This document shows positions 53,013 to 62,478 of a DNA stretch of 64,000 nt, piece by piece; position 1 is the stretch's first letter; the number at the start of each line of letters is the position of its first letter. Source of the stretch: Chryseobacterium sp. IHB B 17019. GTDB taxonomy: Bacteria; Bacteroidota; Bacteroidia; Flavobacteriales; Weeksellaceae. Below the pieces are notes generated by a model that was given only the letters and a program-made list of their open reading frames with translations, ran no database searches and was not told the DNA's origin. The stretch is from contig NZ_CP013293.1 of NCBI RefSeq assembly GCF_001456155.1, positions 62,001 through 126,000 of the forward strand, in the 5' to 3' direction. The position numbers and the translations under genes were made by a program.

Positions 53013-54068
53013 ATGAAAAAAATAATTGTTACTTCACTATTTTTATTAATATACTCTTCTTTAAGCGCACAAAAAGGATTAATAGGAATCGGGACAAATT
53101 CTCCCAATGCCGTACTGGATGTAGTTTCAGGAAAAAACGGAGTATTGATTCCCAGAGGAACAGCCACTCAGATTCAAAATATTCAAAATCCGGATGACTC
53201 TGAATTGGTATATTCTTTAACCAATGACGGTGTTACCATCAACAGAAAAGGATTCTGGTATTACCAATCCGGAAGCTGGAAACCACTTCTTGAGAATATC
53301 ATCAATAGTAATAATATCGTCTATACCGTTGATGGAGTTCTTACCTCGGAAAGACAGATGACTATGGATGGTAAATCTCTGAACATCGGACCTAATCTGT
53401 TCTATATTTCAGGTACTTCTTCTATGATCGGGATACTTACAGCTGCTCCTACACAAGCATTAGATGTAAACGGAGAAGTAAGAGTTCAAGCTTTAAATAA
53501 TGCAGGAAACGTACTTTCTGATGCACAGGGAGTTCTTGTACTTGATACTGAATATTTTGATGTAGGAGACGTGAAACCTTCTTTTATGACAACGGATCAC
53601 GACGGATGGTATCTTCTTAACGGGCGGGATATCACTACATTACCTGCTGCCGCGCAGAACAATGCTACAAGCGTGCTAGGGATTACCACCACGTTGCCGG
53701 ATGCGGCCGGACGTTATTCTATGGGTACAGCTTCTACTCCGGGAAGTTTTACGGGAAACAATACAGTTACCCTTGTCAGAGCCAATCTTCCTTTGTTCAA
53801 TTTTACATATACCACCAATTCCACAGGAGCCCATACTCATACAATGACCTTTGACAGGATCAGAACTAACGCTCAAAATGGTGGTGGAAATAACGTTCAC
53901 GATTATTGGTTGTCTGGAAGTTTTGTTGGAGGTTCCAATTATTCCAAATCAACAAGTTTCACAGCCCATCTTCATACATACAGTGTGCCGTCAGGAGGAA
54001 GTAATACTCCCGTAAATATTACACCAACTGCCCTGAATGCGAATTACTTTGTGTATTTAGGACAATAA
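53013..54068 (+). CDS. Secreted tail-collar-like protein, copy 3
   Basis: 351 aa, signal peptide MKKIIVTSLFLLIYSSLSAQ. It has the same three parts (SPNAVLDVVSGKNGVLIPRG; ALDVNGEVRVQ; TTDHDGWYLLNGRDITTLP ... NYFVYLGQ). The collar core differs most from the other copies (residues about 245-325). Its stop lies 18 bp from the end of the convergent response regulator. Confidence 0.8.
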   Translation: MKKIIVTSLFLLIYSSLSAQKGLIGIGTNSPNAVLDVVSGKNGVLIPRGTATQIQNIQNPDDSELVYSLTNDGVTINRKGFWYYQSGSWKPLLENIINSNNIVYTVDGVLTSERQMTMDGKSLNIGPNLFYISGTSSMIGILTAAPTQALDVNGEVRVQALNNAGNVLSDAQGVLVLDTEYFDVGDVKPSFMTTDHDGWYLLNGRDITTLPAAAQNNATSVLGITTTLPDAAGRYSMGTASTPGSFTGNNTVTLVRANLPLFNFTYTTNSTGAHTHTMTFDRIRTNAQNGGGNNVHDYWLSGSFVGGSNYSKSTSFTAHLHTYSVPSGGSNTPVNITPTALNANYFVYLGQ

Positions 54069-54086
54069 AATTTTGATTTAATAGAA

Positions 54087-54701
54087 TTAATGTAAAGTAT
54101 GATAAATTTCAAGAAGATCGACGAGGTTGTTGATATTTAGTTTGCTGTAGATTCTTCTTTTATAAGTCCCGACTGTAGATTCCTGAATATTAAGGATATT
54201 TGCTATTTCCAAGTTTCCGTTCCCTTTAGCCAAAAGCATAAAAACTTGTAATTCTCTTTCAGATAGGAGATCCTCGGGACTTTTTTTATTATTTTTCTCA
54301 ATTAATTGATTGAGTATCCCCTGGGAATAATAAATTCCGGTCGCTAGTACAGACTGTACGGCGGCTACCAAAGTCTCAGCAGTGCTGGATCTATGGAGAA
54401 AACCATTCGCTCCCTCATCAAAATATTGTATCGCAGTACTGTCCTTATGTGAAGAGAAAACAAGGATCAGGAGTCCTTCGGAAAGAGTTTTCAACTCCTT
54501 AATCATCGGTTTAAAAATACTTCCCGGAAGCTCAACATTAAGAATCAGCAGATCAAACTTTTCTGTCAGGATTTTTTGTTTGATTTCACTGTAAGTTTCG
54601 GCGTGATCTATGAAGGTATTAGGGAATTTTCTTTCCAGTATGGTGGAAGCGCCAATTCTTATAATATGATGATCATCAGCAATAAGTATATTTTTTTTCA
54701 T
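54087..54701 (-). CDS. LuxR-family response regulator
   Basis: 204 aa. The receiver domain (about 1-120) has DDHHI near the start, the phosphoacceptor region LLILNVELPGS (Asn at the usual Asp position) and FSSHKD. The C-terminal LuxR HTH (about 143-200) reads SERELQVFMLLAKGNGNLEIANIL...STVGTYKRRIYSKL. No sensor kinase is adjacent. It may regulate the convergent collar-like operon, but only position suggests it. Confidence 0.88.
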   Translation of the reverse strand: MKKNILIADDHHIIRIGASTILERKFPNTFIDHAETYSEIKQKILTEKFDLLILNVELPGSIFKPMIKELKTLSEGLLILVFSSHKDSTAIQYFDEGANGFLHRSSTAETLVAAVQSVLATGIYYSQGILNQLIEKNNKKSPEDLLSERELQVFMLLAKGNGNLEIANILNIQESTVGTYKRRIYSKLNINNLVDLLEIYHTLH

Positions 54702-55221
54702 ATAATCAATATTTTTGATAATGGATTTTTAACAAGATATTTTTCTGAAAAGTGATTCCGGGTTTCAATCCCAGTTTATTTTTTCCATAATGTATATCAG
54801 TATTGCTCTTTTCTATGATGCCGTTTTTTGCACTGTTGCAGAGAAATATCAATTGTGACAGGTAAATTGATTTCATGAATCCGGTACGGTATTAATTTTC
54901 ACAAAATTATGATTTAAATTGTATTGTTGAATATTTTATTCTATAAAAATGTAATTTTACTTGTATTAATTTTTGTTTTTATAACATTTTGTATGTTATT
55001 TTTCTCTTTAAAAAATTTTCAGGAGAAAAACTGATGAGAAGTATATTAACCATCTTTAACCTAAAATTATCAGGATTTCAAATAAGTCTTGGAGATTATT
55101 TCCGGAAAAAAACACCTGCAAGTGCCTCAAACTTCAAATTATTGTTGATCATTGTCACAGCCCCCATCAAAAACATTGGTAAAAATTTTTTAATGTTGCC
55201 GAAAATTATCTCTTAAAAATT
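54702..55221. other. Non-coding stretch of about 520 bp
   Basis: A very A+T-rich region between the response regulator and the 216-aa gene. A 75-codon open frame at 54989-55216 has poor protein-like composition and I do not accept it. I see no hairpin or repeat of note apart from the -7 box listed next. Confidence 0.4.
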
Positions 55222-55229
55222 TATATTTG
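55222..55229 (+). promoter_or_regulatory. Candidate -7 box
   Basis: TATATTTG, 33 bp before the ATG at 55262, with TTG at 55196-55198, 23 bp upstream (slightly long spacing). Confidence 0.45.
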
Positions 55230-55261
55230 AATCAAATTTTACGATAAACCTCTGTTAAAGC

Positions 55262-55912
55262 ATGTCTCCATTTGAACAGCACATATCCCTATTTTCAAAC
55301 GATTGGAAAGAAAAATACCACGCAATTTTAGCAGAAGAACACCTGAAAAGTTTAAATAAAAATATTCAGGAATATAAAAATCAGACCCTAAATTTAGACT
55401 TACCATTTTTTAATGAAGAAATAAAAATTGATCGCAATGAAAGCTTCAAAAAATTTATTTCTGTTTTTGAAAATACTGATTCTGATGAGGTTAAAGCAAA
55501 ACAATTGGAAGAAATCCCTTTTGAACATTGGCTGAATATTTTAGGACAAAGATTAACCTCCGCAAGCATTCGCGATGAAAATGCAATTCCGCCTTTGAAA
55601 TCTTTGTTGATTGAAGCTTGTCAAAAACCTTTTAACGATGAGGTGACCACAGCACAAAGAGCTTGGGAAAAACATGTCGGAAGAATGGATGACCGGTTTT
55701 GGGGCGAGGTAAAAGGAAATAATCAACAAAAACAGGGGAAAGTAATGGAAAAAATTCATTACATCCTGGACAATAAAACCTGGTGGAACGTATTCTATCA
55801 TTACAAACACGGATTAGTATTTGAAGCCAGGGAAAAGAACGGCCACGGAATCCGTTGGAGTCAGAACGGGCAACAATTGATAGGTTTTCTCGAAACCTTT
55901 ATAAACGAATAA
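55262..55912 (+). CDS. Hypothetical protein, 216 aa
   Basis: Soluble, mostly helical, rich in Trp and charged residues (WWNVFYHYKHGLVFEARE, WSQNGQQLIGFLETF at the C-terminus). I do not recognise it. It has its own promoter-like box and terminator, so it appears monocistronic. Confidence 0.65.
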   Translation: MSPFEQHISLFSNDWKEKYHAILAEEHLKSLNKNIQEYKNQTLNLDLPFFNEEIKIDRNESFKKFISVFENTDSDEVKAKQLEEIPFEHWLNILGQRLTSASIRDENAIPPLKSLLIEACQKPFNDEVTTAQRAWEKHVGRMDDRFWGEVKGNNQQKQGKVMEKIHYILDNKTWWNVFYHYKHGLVFEAREKNGHGIRWSQNGQQLIGFLETFINE

Positions 55913-55942
55913 GAGCTTCACAAATAAATGTAAAGCTCTTTT
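55911..55942 (+). terminator. Rho-independent terminator
   Basis: AAGAGCTTCAC (55911-55921) pairs with GTAAAGCTCTT, one mismatch, followed by T5. It overlaps the last bases of the 216-aa gene stop. Confidence 0.8.
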
Positions 55943-55969
55943 TTGTATTTTTAATTATTCACTTTGCAA

Positions 55970-56680
55970 TTACAAACTCTTCCAAGCAGCTTCCAAAGCC
56001 AGTTCCATCATGGGTTTCAGGGCTCTTTCCCTTTGATCCGCGGAAATTTTTTCGTGAGTCGGAATAATATCGGTTACTGTAAGAACCGTTGCTGCGTTTT
56101 TTCCTAAATGTTGAGCATTGGCGAATAATCCAAAAGCCTCCATTTCAACAGCCGGACAATTATATTTCGTTGCAATAGCAGGAACAGCCGGATCTTTTCT
56201 GTAGAAAATGTCACTGCTGTGTACATTGATTGCCTTTGTTTTTAATGAAAGTTCTTCAGCTGTTTGGTTGATTGTGTTAAAAATATTCCCCTGATGAGAA
56301 AGAATTTCGTCCTCAATTTCCCAGGCATATTTTGCGTAACTGCTTTCACTGGCTGCATTTTCAACATTTAAAATATCAAAAAGCTGAAGATCAGTACTGT
56401 AAGCGCCACAAGTCCCGATTCTTATAATCGTTTCAACCTCATATTCCGTGAACAATTCGAAAGAATAGATCCCGATACTCGGAAACCCCATTCCACTGGC
56501 TCCCACAGTGATTTCTTTGCCCTTGTACAGGCCTGTATAATAGAAAATTCCTCTCGTTTTACTTACCAATTCTGCATTTTCAAGAAATTTTTCAGCAATA
56601 AACTGTGCACGAAGCGGATCTCCCGGCATCAACAAAACTTTAGCAATTTCTCCCTTATTTGCACTAATGTGAATACTCAT
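55970..56680 (-). CDS. deoD: Purine-nucleoside phosphorylase, DeoD type
   Basis: 236 aa from the ATG at 56680 (MSIHISANKGEIAKVLLMPGDPLRA). A TTG-type extension to 56719 overlaps the promoter box and is unlikely. Phosphate and ribose sites are in MPGDPLRA, RIGTCGAY and AVEMEAFGLFA, and the base-site Asp is in VTDIIPTHE. It cleaves purine nucleosides with phosphate in salvage. Hexameric DeoD proteins have about this length. Confidence 0.92.
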   Translation of the reverse strand: MSIHISANKGEIAKVLLMPGDPLRAQFIAEKFLENAELVSKTRGIFYYTGLYKGKEITVGASGMGFPSIGIYSFELFTEYEVETIIRIGTCGAYSTDLQLFDILNVENAASESSYAKYAWEIEDEILSHQGNIFNTINQTAEELSLKTKAINVHSSDIFYRKDPAVPAIATKYNCPAVEMEAFGLFANAQHLGKNAATVLTVTDIIPTHEKISADQRERALKPMMELALEAAWKSL

Positions 56681-56698
56681 AATTTTTATTTCAAAAAG

Positions 56699-56706
56699 CA
56701 AAGATA
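56699..56706 (-). promoter_or_regulatory. Candidate -7 box for deoD
   Basis: The minus strand reads TATCTTTG, 19 bp before the ATG at 56680. Confidence 0.5.
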
Positions 56707-56795
56707 ATAACTTTTTCATTGATAAATTAACGCTGAGCGCGGATTCTAAAGCTATGTCAATTACTTATTTACTCATTATTTATCATTTATTTTTA

Positions 56796-56890
56796 GGAGC
56801 TGTTTCCTGCTTTCCGCTATATCTTTTTTGTTATGGCCTTCTCGTTGCTCGGGCCGCAACAAAAAAGGATGCCGCTTCAATCAGGGCTAT
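56796..56890. repeat. Candidate dispersed hairpin element
   Basis: GGAGCTGTTTCCTGCTTTCC at the left and GCCGCTTCAATCAGGGCTAT at the right flank a hairpin with perfect arms CTTTTTTGTT and AACAAAAAAG. From memory, elements of this pattern recur between genes in Flavobacteriia, but only one copy lies in this window. It occupies most of the 326 bp between deoD and the MoxR operon. Confidence 0.5.
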
Positions 56891-57006
56891 CAAAACCGAT
56901 AGATTTCAATACCCCTGAAAGTTTGAATTGATACATTGTTTGTTAATTATCAATTGACTTGCTGGCAAAATTCATAATTCACAAATAATATTTTTATTTT
57001 TGTTAG

Positions 57007-57675
57007 ATGATGGAAACCAAATCCCCATTTTTAGATACTTTGTTTCTGCTTCGGAAAGATGAATGCATTACAATTTTCACGGATCTCCAGGAAATCTCCA
57101 AAAAAGAAGAACAGGACGCTGCTGATTATTTTGAATCCGAATTCGAAAAAGAACGACTGGAATTTTTATCAGACCAAATCAACTGTGACAAAGAAACAGC
57201 AGTTTGGGCGGCGAAAATTCTGTATCACAGTGCGCAGTTATATTTAATAAGAGAAAATACGGCGAAAGATTTACAAAAATTAATTCCCGAATTTAAAGGT
57301 AAAAGAGATATTTCTTCCATTTTATCGGCGGATTTGTCATTAAGGTTTTTACCACAAATAATCTCCGCTTTACAGAATGCCGATCCGGAAGATACATTGG
57401 TCAAAATGTTGGAAAATATACTGCAACAATTTCATTATTCGGCGGTTGGGTTTGATATGGATCTGCCAAAAATTAATTGGGAAGAAGAATTAAAAAATAA
57501 AACATACCGAAAATTATATCTTGAAAGAATTGTAGAAAAGAAGGCCTATTCATTGGCTGAAATCCCATATATCAATCACTTATTGATCGCAGAATTCGGG
57601 CTACACAAAGATATTTTCTGGAAAGAATTGAAAATAATAACCAAAGATAATGGAAACATACGAGAAAGTATTTGA
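57007..57675 (+). CDS. Unknown protein, first gene of the MoxR operon, 222 aa
   Basis: Soluble, helical and acidic. The start is ATG at 57007 or the next ATG at 57010. It overlaps the next gene by 26 bp, so it belongs to the operon. No domain recognised. By position it may be an accessory (bpX-like) component of the MoxR-vWA-beta-propeller system, but the sequence itself does not show this to me. Confidence 0.7.
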   Translation: MMETKSPFLDTLFLLRKDECITIFTDLQEISKKEEQDAADYFESEFEKERLEFLSDQINCDKETAVWAAKILYHSAQLYLIRENTAKDLQKLIPEFKGKRDISSILSADLSLRFLPQIISALQNADPEDTLVKMLENILQQFHYSAVGFDMDLPKINWEEELKNKTYRKLYLERIVEKKAYSLAEIPYINHLLIAEFGLHKDIFWKELKIITKDNGNIRESI

Positions 57676-58231
57676 TTTTTTAACTGACCCTACAAAAGAA
57701 AATTTCCTCAAATGCAGAGAACTTGTGATAAATGATCCTGATTATGATCCTTATTCAAAAGATACTGGAAATGTACAGGATCTGTTGGATGAAGGTAAGT
57801 TTGAGGAAGTTATAAAATATGTGAACGTCAATATCTTATTAAGTCCCGGTGTTCATATCTATAAATTTTTTGCATATAAAGAATTAGGCGATGAAAAAGG
57901 GATGAATATTGAGATGATGATCGCCCAGATTATTTTTGAATGCATTGAAAAAACAGGTGACGGAACAAAAGGTTCACCTTATGTCGTTACAAGAGTTTCG
58001 GATGAAAGAGATTTGATAAGGTATCATTTGAATAAACAGGATATAAGACAAAGACTCATCAATAATGGAGATAAAGTGATGGATGTTCTTACGCTCAATG
58101 ATGGATCAGAGCTGTATTTTGATATTACAGATCCTTATCAGAGAATTGCCTTCTCATTTAAAAAAAGAAATGAAGAAGATGAAAATAATGAAGGCGAAAA
58201 ACCAAAAAAGAAGAAATGGTGGAAATTTTAA
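57650..58231 (+). CDS. Unknown protein, second gene of the MoxR operon, 193 aa
   Basis: The N-terminal half is helical, TPR-like in character (LLDEGKFEEVIKYVNVNILL). A middle beta segment has GSPYVVTRVSDERDLIRYH and a strand-rich DVLTLNDGSELYFDITDP. The tail is basic and ends KPKKKKWWKF. It is not recognised. It lies 10 bp before the moxR gene. Confidence 0.7.
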   Translation: METYEKVFDFLTDPTKENFLKCRELVINDPDYDPYSKDTGNVQDLLDEGKFEEVIKYVNVNILLSPGVHIYKFFAYKELGDEKGMNIEMMIAQIIFECIEKTGDGTKGSPYVVTRVSDERDLIRYHLNKQDIRQRLINNGDKVMDVLTLNDGSELYFDITDPYQRIAFSFKKRNEEDENNEGEKPKKKKWWKF

Positions 58232-58241
58232 AACTTAATTA

Positions 58242-59375
58242 ATGAACCAAAATATAGAAAAATTAAATATAGCACTTACTTACGTCAAAGATACTTTCGT
58301 AGGAAAAAGTGATGTCGTTGATTTATTAGGAATCTGTTTACTGGCCAGGGAAAACGCATTTTTGTACGGTCCTCCGGGAACGGCAAAATCTGCTATTGTA
58401 AGAACGTTGGCAAAAACCGTAAAAGACGGCAAAAATTTCGAATATCTTTTAACGCGTTTCACGGAACCAAATGAGATTTTCGGGCCTTTTGATATCAGAA
58501 AGCTGAAAGAAGGAGAGCTTTTAACCAATACGGAAGGCATGATGCCGGAAGCGTCAATGGTGTTTCTCGATGAGATTTTCAATGCCAATTCCGCGATTCT
58601 GAACTCCCTTTTAATGGCTTTAAACGAAAAGATTTTTAAAAGAGGAAAGGAAACAAAACACCTTCCCGCATTGATGTTCGTGGGAGCGAGCAACATTCTT
58701 CCCGAAGATGAAGCATTGAATGCTCTGTTCGACCGTTTTCTGATCAGAATCAATGTAGATTATGTAAACCCTGAGTTGTTGCAACAGGTACTTTTAGCAG
58801 GAAGAAAACTGGAAAATAACACGGAAACCGAAATTCCCGAAATTCTTTCAGATGAGATCAGGGAACTGCAGAATTTATGTAAAACAATAGATTTAAAACC
58901 GATTTACGAAGTATATTTAAATACAATTATCAATCTCAGAAACACAGGAATTGCAATTTCCGACCGTAGAGCCGTAAAACTCCAGAATCTGATTGCGGCA
59001 AGTGCTTTGATTTGCGGAAGAAATGAAGCGATTTTATCTGATTTATGGGTGCTGAAACATATTTGGGATACCGAAGAACAGATCGAAATTCTTGAAGGAA
59101 TCATCAACAGAACCATTGAAAAAGATGAGAACCCGAAATCTCATCCACAAGCCTTACAAAACAAAACCCCAAATCCGGAAGAAGTCATGAAAGACGTGAA
59201 AATTCTTGTGGAAAAATGGAACAACGAAACCTTGAGTTTTGAAGAACAAAATGTAATTAAAGATAAATTAAGATACCTTCAAACGCGTTGCGACTGGATC
59301 AAAAATCCTGAACAAAAACAATACATCCAACAAGAAATTGAAAGTCTATGGCAAAAGATTCTTCAGAGCGTATAA
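58242..59375 (+). CDS. MoxR-family AAA+ ATPase
   Basis: 377 aa. Walker A GPPGTAKSAIV starts at residue 43, Walker B MVFLDEIFNANS at 106, sensor VGASNILPEDEALNALFDRFL near 147, and the C-terminal helical lid follows. It fits MoxR (AAA_5/RavA-like) chaperone ATPases, which act with vWA partners on metal-cofactor or conflict-system substrates. It overlaps the next gene by 28 bp. Confidence 0.93.
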   Translation: MNQNIEKLNIALTYVKDTFVGKSDVVDLLGICLLARENAFLYGPPGTAKSAIVRTLAKTVKDGKNFEYLLTRFTEPNEIFGPFDIRKLKEGELLTNTEGMMPEASMVFLDEIFNANSAILNSLLMALNEKIFKRGKETKHLPALMFVGASNILPEDEALNALFDRFLIRINVDYVNPELLQQVLLAGRKLENNTETEIPEILSDEIRELQNLCKTIDLKPIYEVYLNTIINLRNTGIAISDRRAVKLQNLIAASALICGRNEAILSDLWVLKHIWDTEEQIEILEGIINRTIEKDENPKSHPQALQNKTPNPEEVMKDVKILVEKWNNETLSFEEQNVIKDKLRYLQTRCDWIKNPEQKQYIQQEIESLWQKILQSV

Positions 59376-60091
59376 AAGAATTTTGGGCGGAACTTCCCCG
59401 TGCGGATGAAGATTTTTTAGGATCAATCCGCGACTGGAAAAATGTACAGGTCGCATTGGAAAATGATGTCATCTGGCTGAAAGGTCTTACCGATGAACAG
59501 GCTGTTTCACCGGAAATTCAGCAGCTGCCCAATTTTTTAATATACGAACTAAGGGAAGAGCTTTTGTTTCGGAAAGATGCCTTGGTTCCAAGTAAAAAAG
59601 TGAGAACAGCTTTGCTTTGGACTTCGATTGATAAAGCATTGCGATTAACTTTTCCTCCATCAAACCAGAATTTTTTTGGAATTGATGAAAAAATTGAAGT
59701 AAAATTAAGACCAAGCGAGGAAGAGCAGCCCGCAATCGCCTTATTAAGTCCAATAGCTGAAATTAAAGAGATAATTATTGCTTTACCAAAATTCAAACTT
59801 GAAAAATTGGATTGGATTGTTATTAATGATAAAGCATTATTTTTAGGAAATCCATTGTTGAGCCTTCCTGGAAAAACTTTTTGGACGAAAAACGGACATC
59901 TTTTGCCGACAGGTTTCGATTTTGAGTTTAAAAATTTAAGTTCTTTATTACAGAGAAAATATAATGCAGATCAGGATCAATGGCTTTTATGGAATGAAGA
60001 TGGAAGTGTTTTGCCTATTAATAAAAATGATTTCCGAAAACTGTCCCTAAGTTCGTTTCGTCTCACTGAAAAAACAAAAGAATGGAATTAA
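59348..60091 (+). CDS. MoxR-system partner protein, 247 aa
   Basis: It begins MAKDSSERIKEFWAELPRAD, has a middle region of strands (IEVKLRP, IKEIIIALPKFKLEKLDWIV) and an LPTGFDFEF motif near 205. It overlaps both neighbours (28 bp and 10 bp), a strong sign of translational coupling. It matches by context the small bpX components described for MoxR-vWA-beta-propeller ternary systems. I cannot confirm which one. Confidence 0.7.
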   Translation: MAKDSSERIKEFWAELPRADEDFLGSIRDWKNVQVALENDVIWLKGLTDEQAVSPEIQQLPNFLIYELREELLFRKDALVPSKKVRTALLWTSIDKALRLTFPPSNQNFFGIDEKIEVKLRPSEEEQPAIALLSPIAEIKEIIIALPKFKLEKLDWIVINDKALFLGNPLLSLPGKTFWTKNGHLLPTGFDFEFKNLSSLLQRKYNADQDQWLLWNEDGSVLPINKNDFRKLSLSSFRLTEKTKEWN

Positions 60092-62478
60092 CCGAATATT
60101 TCCAATCATACGAAAATTATTTCTGGGAGTGGACAACTGATGAGGATGTTCCTGATGCTACCGGTTATAATGAAAACAACCTTATTTCAATCCCGAATGT
60201 AGGAGCAATTGCTTACAGGCCTTATGTAATCGAGGTTTTGAAGGAGTTGAAAGATCAGGGATTTCCGTCTTTTGGTTCGCTACTTCTTGTTTTGTACGCT
60301 GTTCAGGATGGATATTTGAATATGGATGGCATTTTTTATTATTTAAAAAAACAAAGCAAATCCTTTAAAGTAGATAAAAGTAAGGAGATTGATCTTGCTA
60401 TCAATTTTTTAGAAAATTTAAATCGGCTGGGTAATTCGTTCAAAAAAGGACAGAATAAAATTATCCTTTTAAAAACAATTTTTAAAAATACCCATAACAT
60501 TCTTTCTGCAGGTAATTCAGAATTAATTATAAGAGTATTTGAGAAAAGACCCTATAGAATTTCAGGATCTGCTGAAAAAAAGGAATTAATATTCTCGGTT
60601 GTCAATAATGATATTAAATCTTTAGCACTTCTTCAGAAAAAATTTCCTACCACAGAATCCATCATCGAAGCCATGAAGGGCGTTGCGGAAATTCCTGAGC
60701 TTGAAGATGAAGTTGTACAGGAAGAAACTACCGTAGAAACCGACAAAGACTTCATTCAGGAATTAATTGAAGAGCCAAAAACTTTCCAGATCGGAAGCTT
60801 AATCAAAAGAATCTGGAGCGGTCTGAAAATCCCGATGCGACATCTTTCTCCCGGTGAACAGCCGATTGGAGGGATTTCCGATATGACCAATAAAGGAGAA
60901 TTGCCGCGAATGCTTTTATCGGAATTTGCCAATGAAGATGAGGTTTTCATGAGCCGTATTGCGAACAATGAAGCTTTGTATATTCAGCGGGAAATTCCGC
61001 CGGAGGAAAACATTTTTGAGAGAGTTATTTTAATTGATACTTCCCTGAAAAACTGGGGAACTCCGAAGGTTTTGGCGTTTGCCTCGGCGATTGCGGTGAT
61101 CAAACATCCGAAAGCACATTCAGAATGCAAAGTTTTTGCGTTGGGGCAAACCAACATCCCGATTTCCCTAAATAAAGTAGAAGAAGTTATAGAAAACCTG
61201 AATCAGGTGAGTCCTGTTTTGGAAGTTTCTCAGGCGTTGGAAAAGTTTTTTAATGAAGAACATACAGAAAAAGACCTTGAAGTTTTTTTCATTACCCATC
61301 ATGAAAATCTGATTAATCAAAAGGTTCAGAAAGTCGTTCATGAAAACAGAGACAGGCTGAAATTTCTGGTGACAACTTCCGCAGATGGCGAACTGAACTT
61401 TTACAAGCATCATAAAGGAACGAGAAAACATATCCAGAAAATCGTGCTTCCGTTACAGGAATTGTGGGCGAATCCGCCGGAGCGACGACAGAGAAGAGAA
61501 GGTAATGCTTCTACAGGCGGAAAAAAAGCGGATGTTCCTTTGAATTATCCAATTTTGTTTCCTGTACCTGCTAATAAAATAGCAACTTTTTTATATGAAG
61601 GCGAATTTTTTATTTTAAGCAATAAAAAACAGTTGTTAAGGACTTATTTGTCAGATAATTATTACAATAAAAACTATTACGATTATTATAAAATTCATCA
61701 CGGCTGTGAAGTTTTGATTGAAGATATTTCCGTAAAACCGAAAGGGCAATTTGCTTTGGCAAGAAATAAACAGCAGGAATTTATTTTATGTCAGTATCAG
61801 CCGGATAAAAAATTAATTTCTAAATTAAATTTAAATACAAAAGAATATTCTGAGTTGAATTTGACCGGGAAAAATATTCCAATCAACCATAAATTGGTAT
61901 ATTTTGATAAAAGCTTTTATCTTCATCAAAATGACATTCCTTATAGCTGTAAGATAAATATTGATGGAAATATTTATTTGGAAGAAATATTTGTAAACGA
62001 AAAAGAGTTGGATAAAAACACTTTGAAAGTCGAAGCTGAAATTAAAAAATTATCTAACAGCGGAATTAAGATTTTAAATAATTTCAGCAATATTGGAATC
62101 AATACAGAAAAAAATCTGGTGATTTCGAATAATGAATTAAATAAATTATACGATAATTCAATAACGTTATACAGAAACAGGCATCAATTAAGAATTTATG
62201 CTGAACAGAATAAAAACCGGTTTACTTTTTCAGACGGAAGCGAAATTATAACAGATTCTCGGGGAATGCTGACTTTTAAAAGCAGTAATAAAAACATTCC
62301 GGAATTTTATATTCCATCGACGGATTACGGATTTTTGGCATTGGCAACGAACACGGAATTTGGAGGTTCAGAATATTATTTACCTCAAAATACACTATTA
62401 AAGGTGAGAAAATTGGAGGATATGTATAATGAATGTCTGGAAAGATTTATAGATCAAATCTGGGAATATGGAGCTTAG
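60082..62478 (+). CDS. vWA-like and beta-propeller-like protein of the MoxR system, 798 aa
   Basis: N-terminal helical part (1-300); vWA-like domain from about 312 (RVILIDTSLKNWGTPKVLAFASAIAVI) to about 470, where the MIDAS reads DTSLK, so the third MIDAS residue is changed; then repeated short strands from about 490 to 770 (FLYEGEFFILSNKKQLL, LVYFDKSFYLHQND, YGFLALATN) suggesting a beta-propeller. The MoxR neighbour, the overlaps and the propeller fit the ternary conflict system. It overlaps the next gene by 11 bp. Confidence 0.77.
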   Translation: MELTEYFQSYENYFWEWTTDEDVPDATGYNENNLISIPNVGAIAYRPYVIEVLKELKDQGFPSFGSLLLVLYAVQDGYLNMDGIFYYLKKQSKSFKVDKSKEIDLAINFLENLNRLGNSFKKGQNKIILLKTIFKNTHNILSAGNSELIIRVFEKRPYRISGSAEKKELIFSVVNNDIKSLALLQKKFPTTESIIEAMKGVAEIPELEDEVVQEETTVETDKDFIQELIEEPKTFQIGSLIKRIWSGLKIPMRHLSPGEQPIGGISDMTNKGELPRMLLSEFANEDEVFMSRIANNEALYIQREIPPEENIFERVILIDTSLKNWGTPKVLAFASAIAVIKHPKAHSECKVFALGQTNIPISLNKVEEVIENLNQVSPVLEVSQALEKFFNEEHTEKDLEVFFITHHENLINQKVQKVVHENRDRLKFLVTTSADGELNFYKHHKGTRKHIQKIVLPLQELWANPPERRQRREGNASTGGKKADVPLNYPILFPVPANKIATFLYEGEFFILSNKKQLLRTYLSDNYYNKNYYDYYKIHHGCEVLIEDISVKPKGQFALARNKQQEFILCQYQPDKKLISKLNLNTKEYSELNLTGKNIPINHKLVYFDKSFYLHQNDIPYSCKINIDGNIYLEEIFVNEKELDKNTLKVEAEIKKLSNSGIKILNNFSNIGINTEKNLVISNNELNKLYDNSITLYRNRHQLRIYAEQNKNRFTFSDGSEIITDSRGMLTFKSSNKNIPEFYIPSTDYGFLALATNTEFGGSEYYLPQNTLLKVRKLEDMYNECLERFIDQIWEYGA

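Noticed and set aside
50899..54068. A prophage tail module
   Set aside because: The three collar-like proteins have signal peptides and no other phage gene is nearby.
54989..55216. A 75-codon open frame
   Set aside because: Poor composition, no recognisable motif and no supporting context in an A+T-rich gap.
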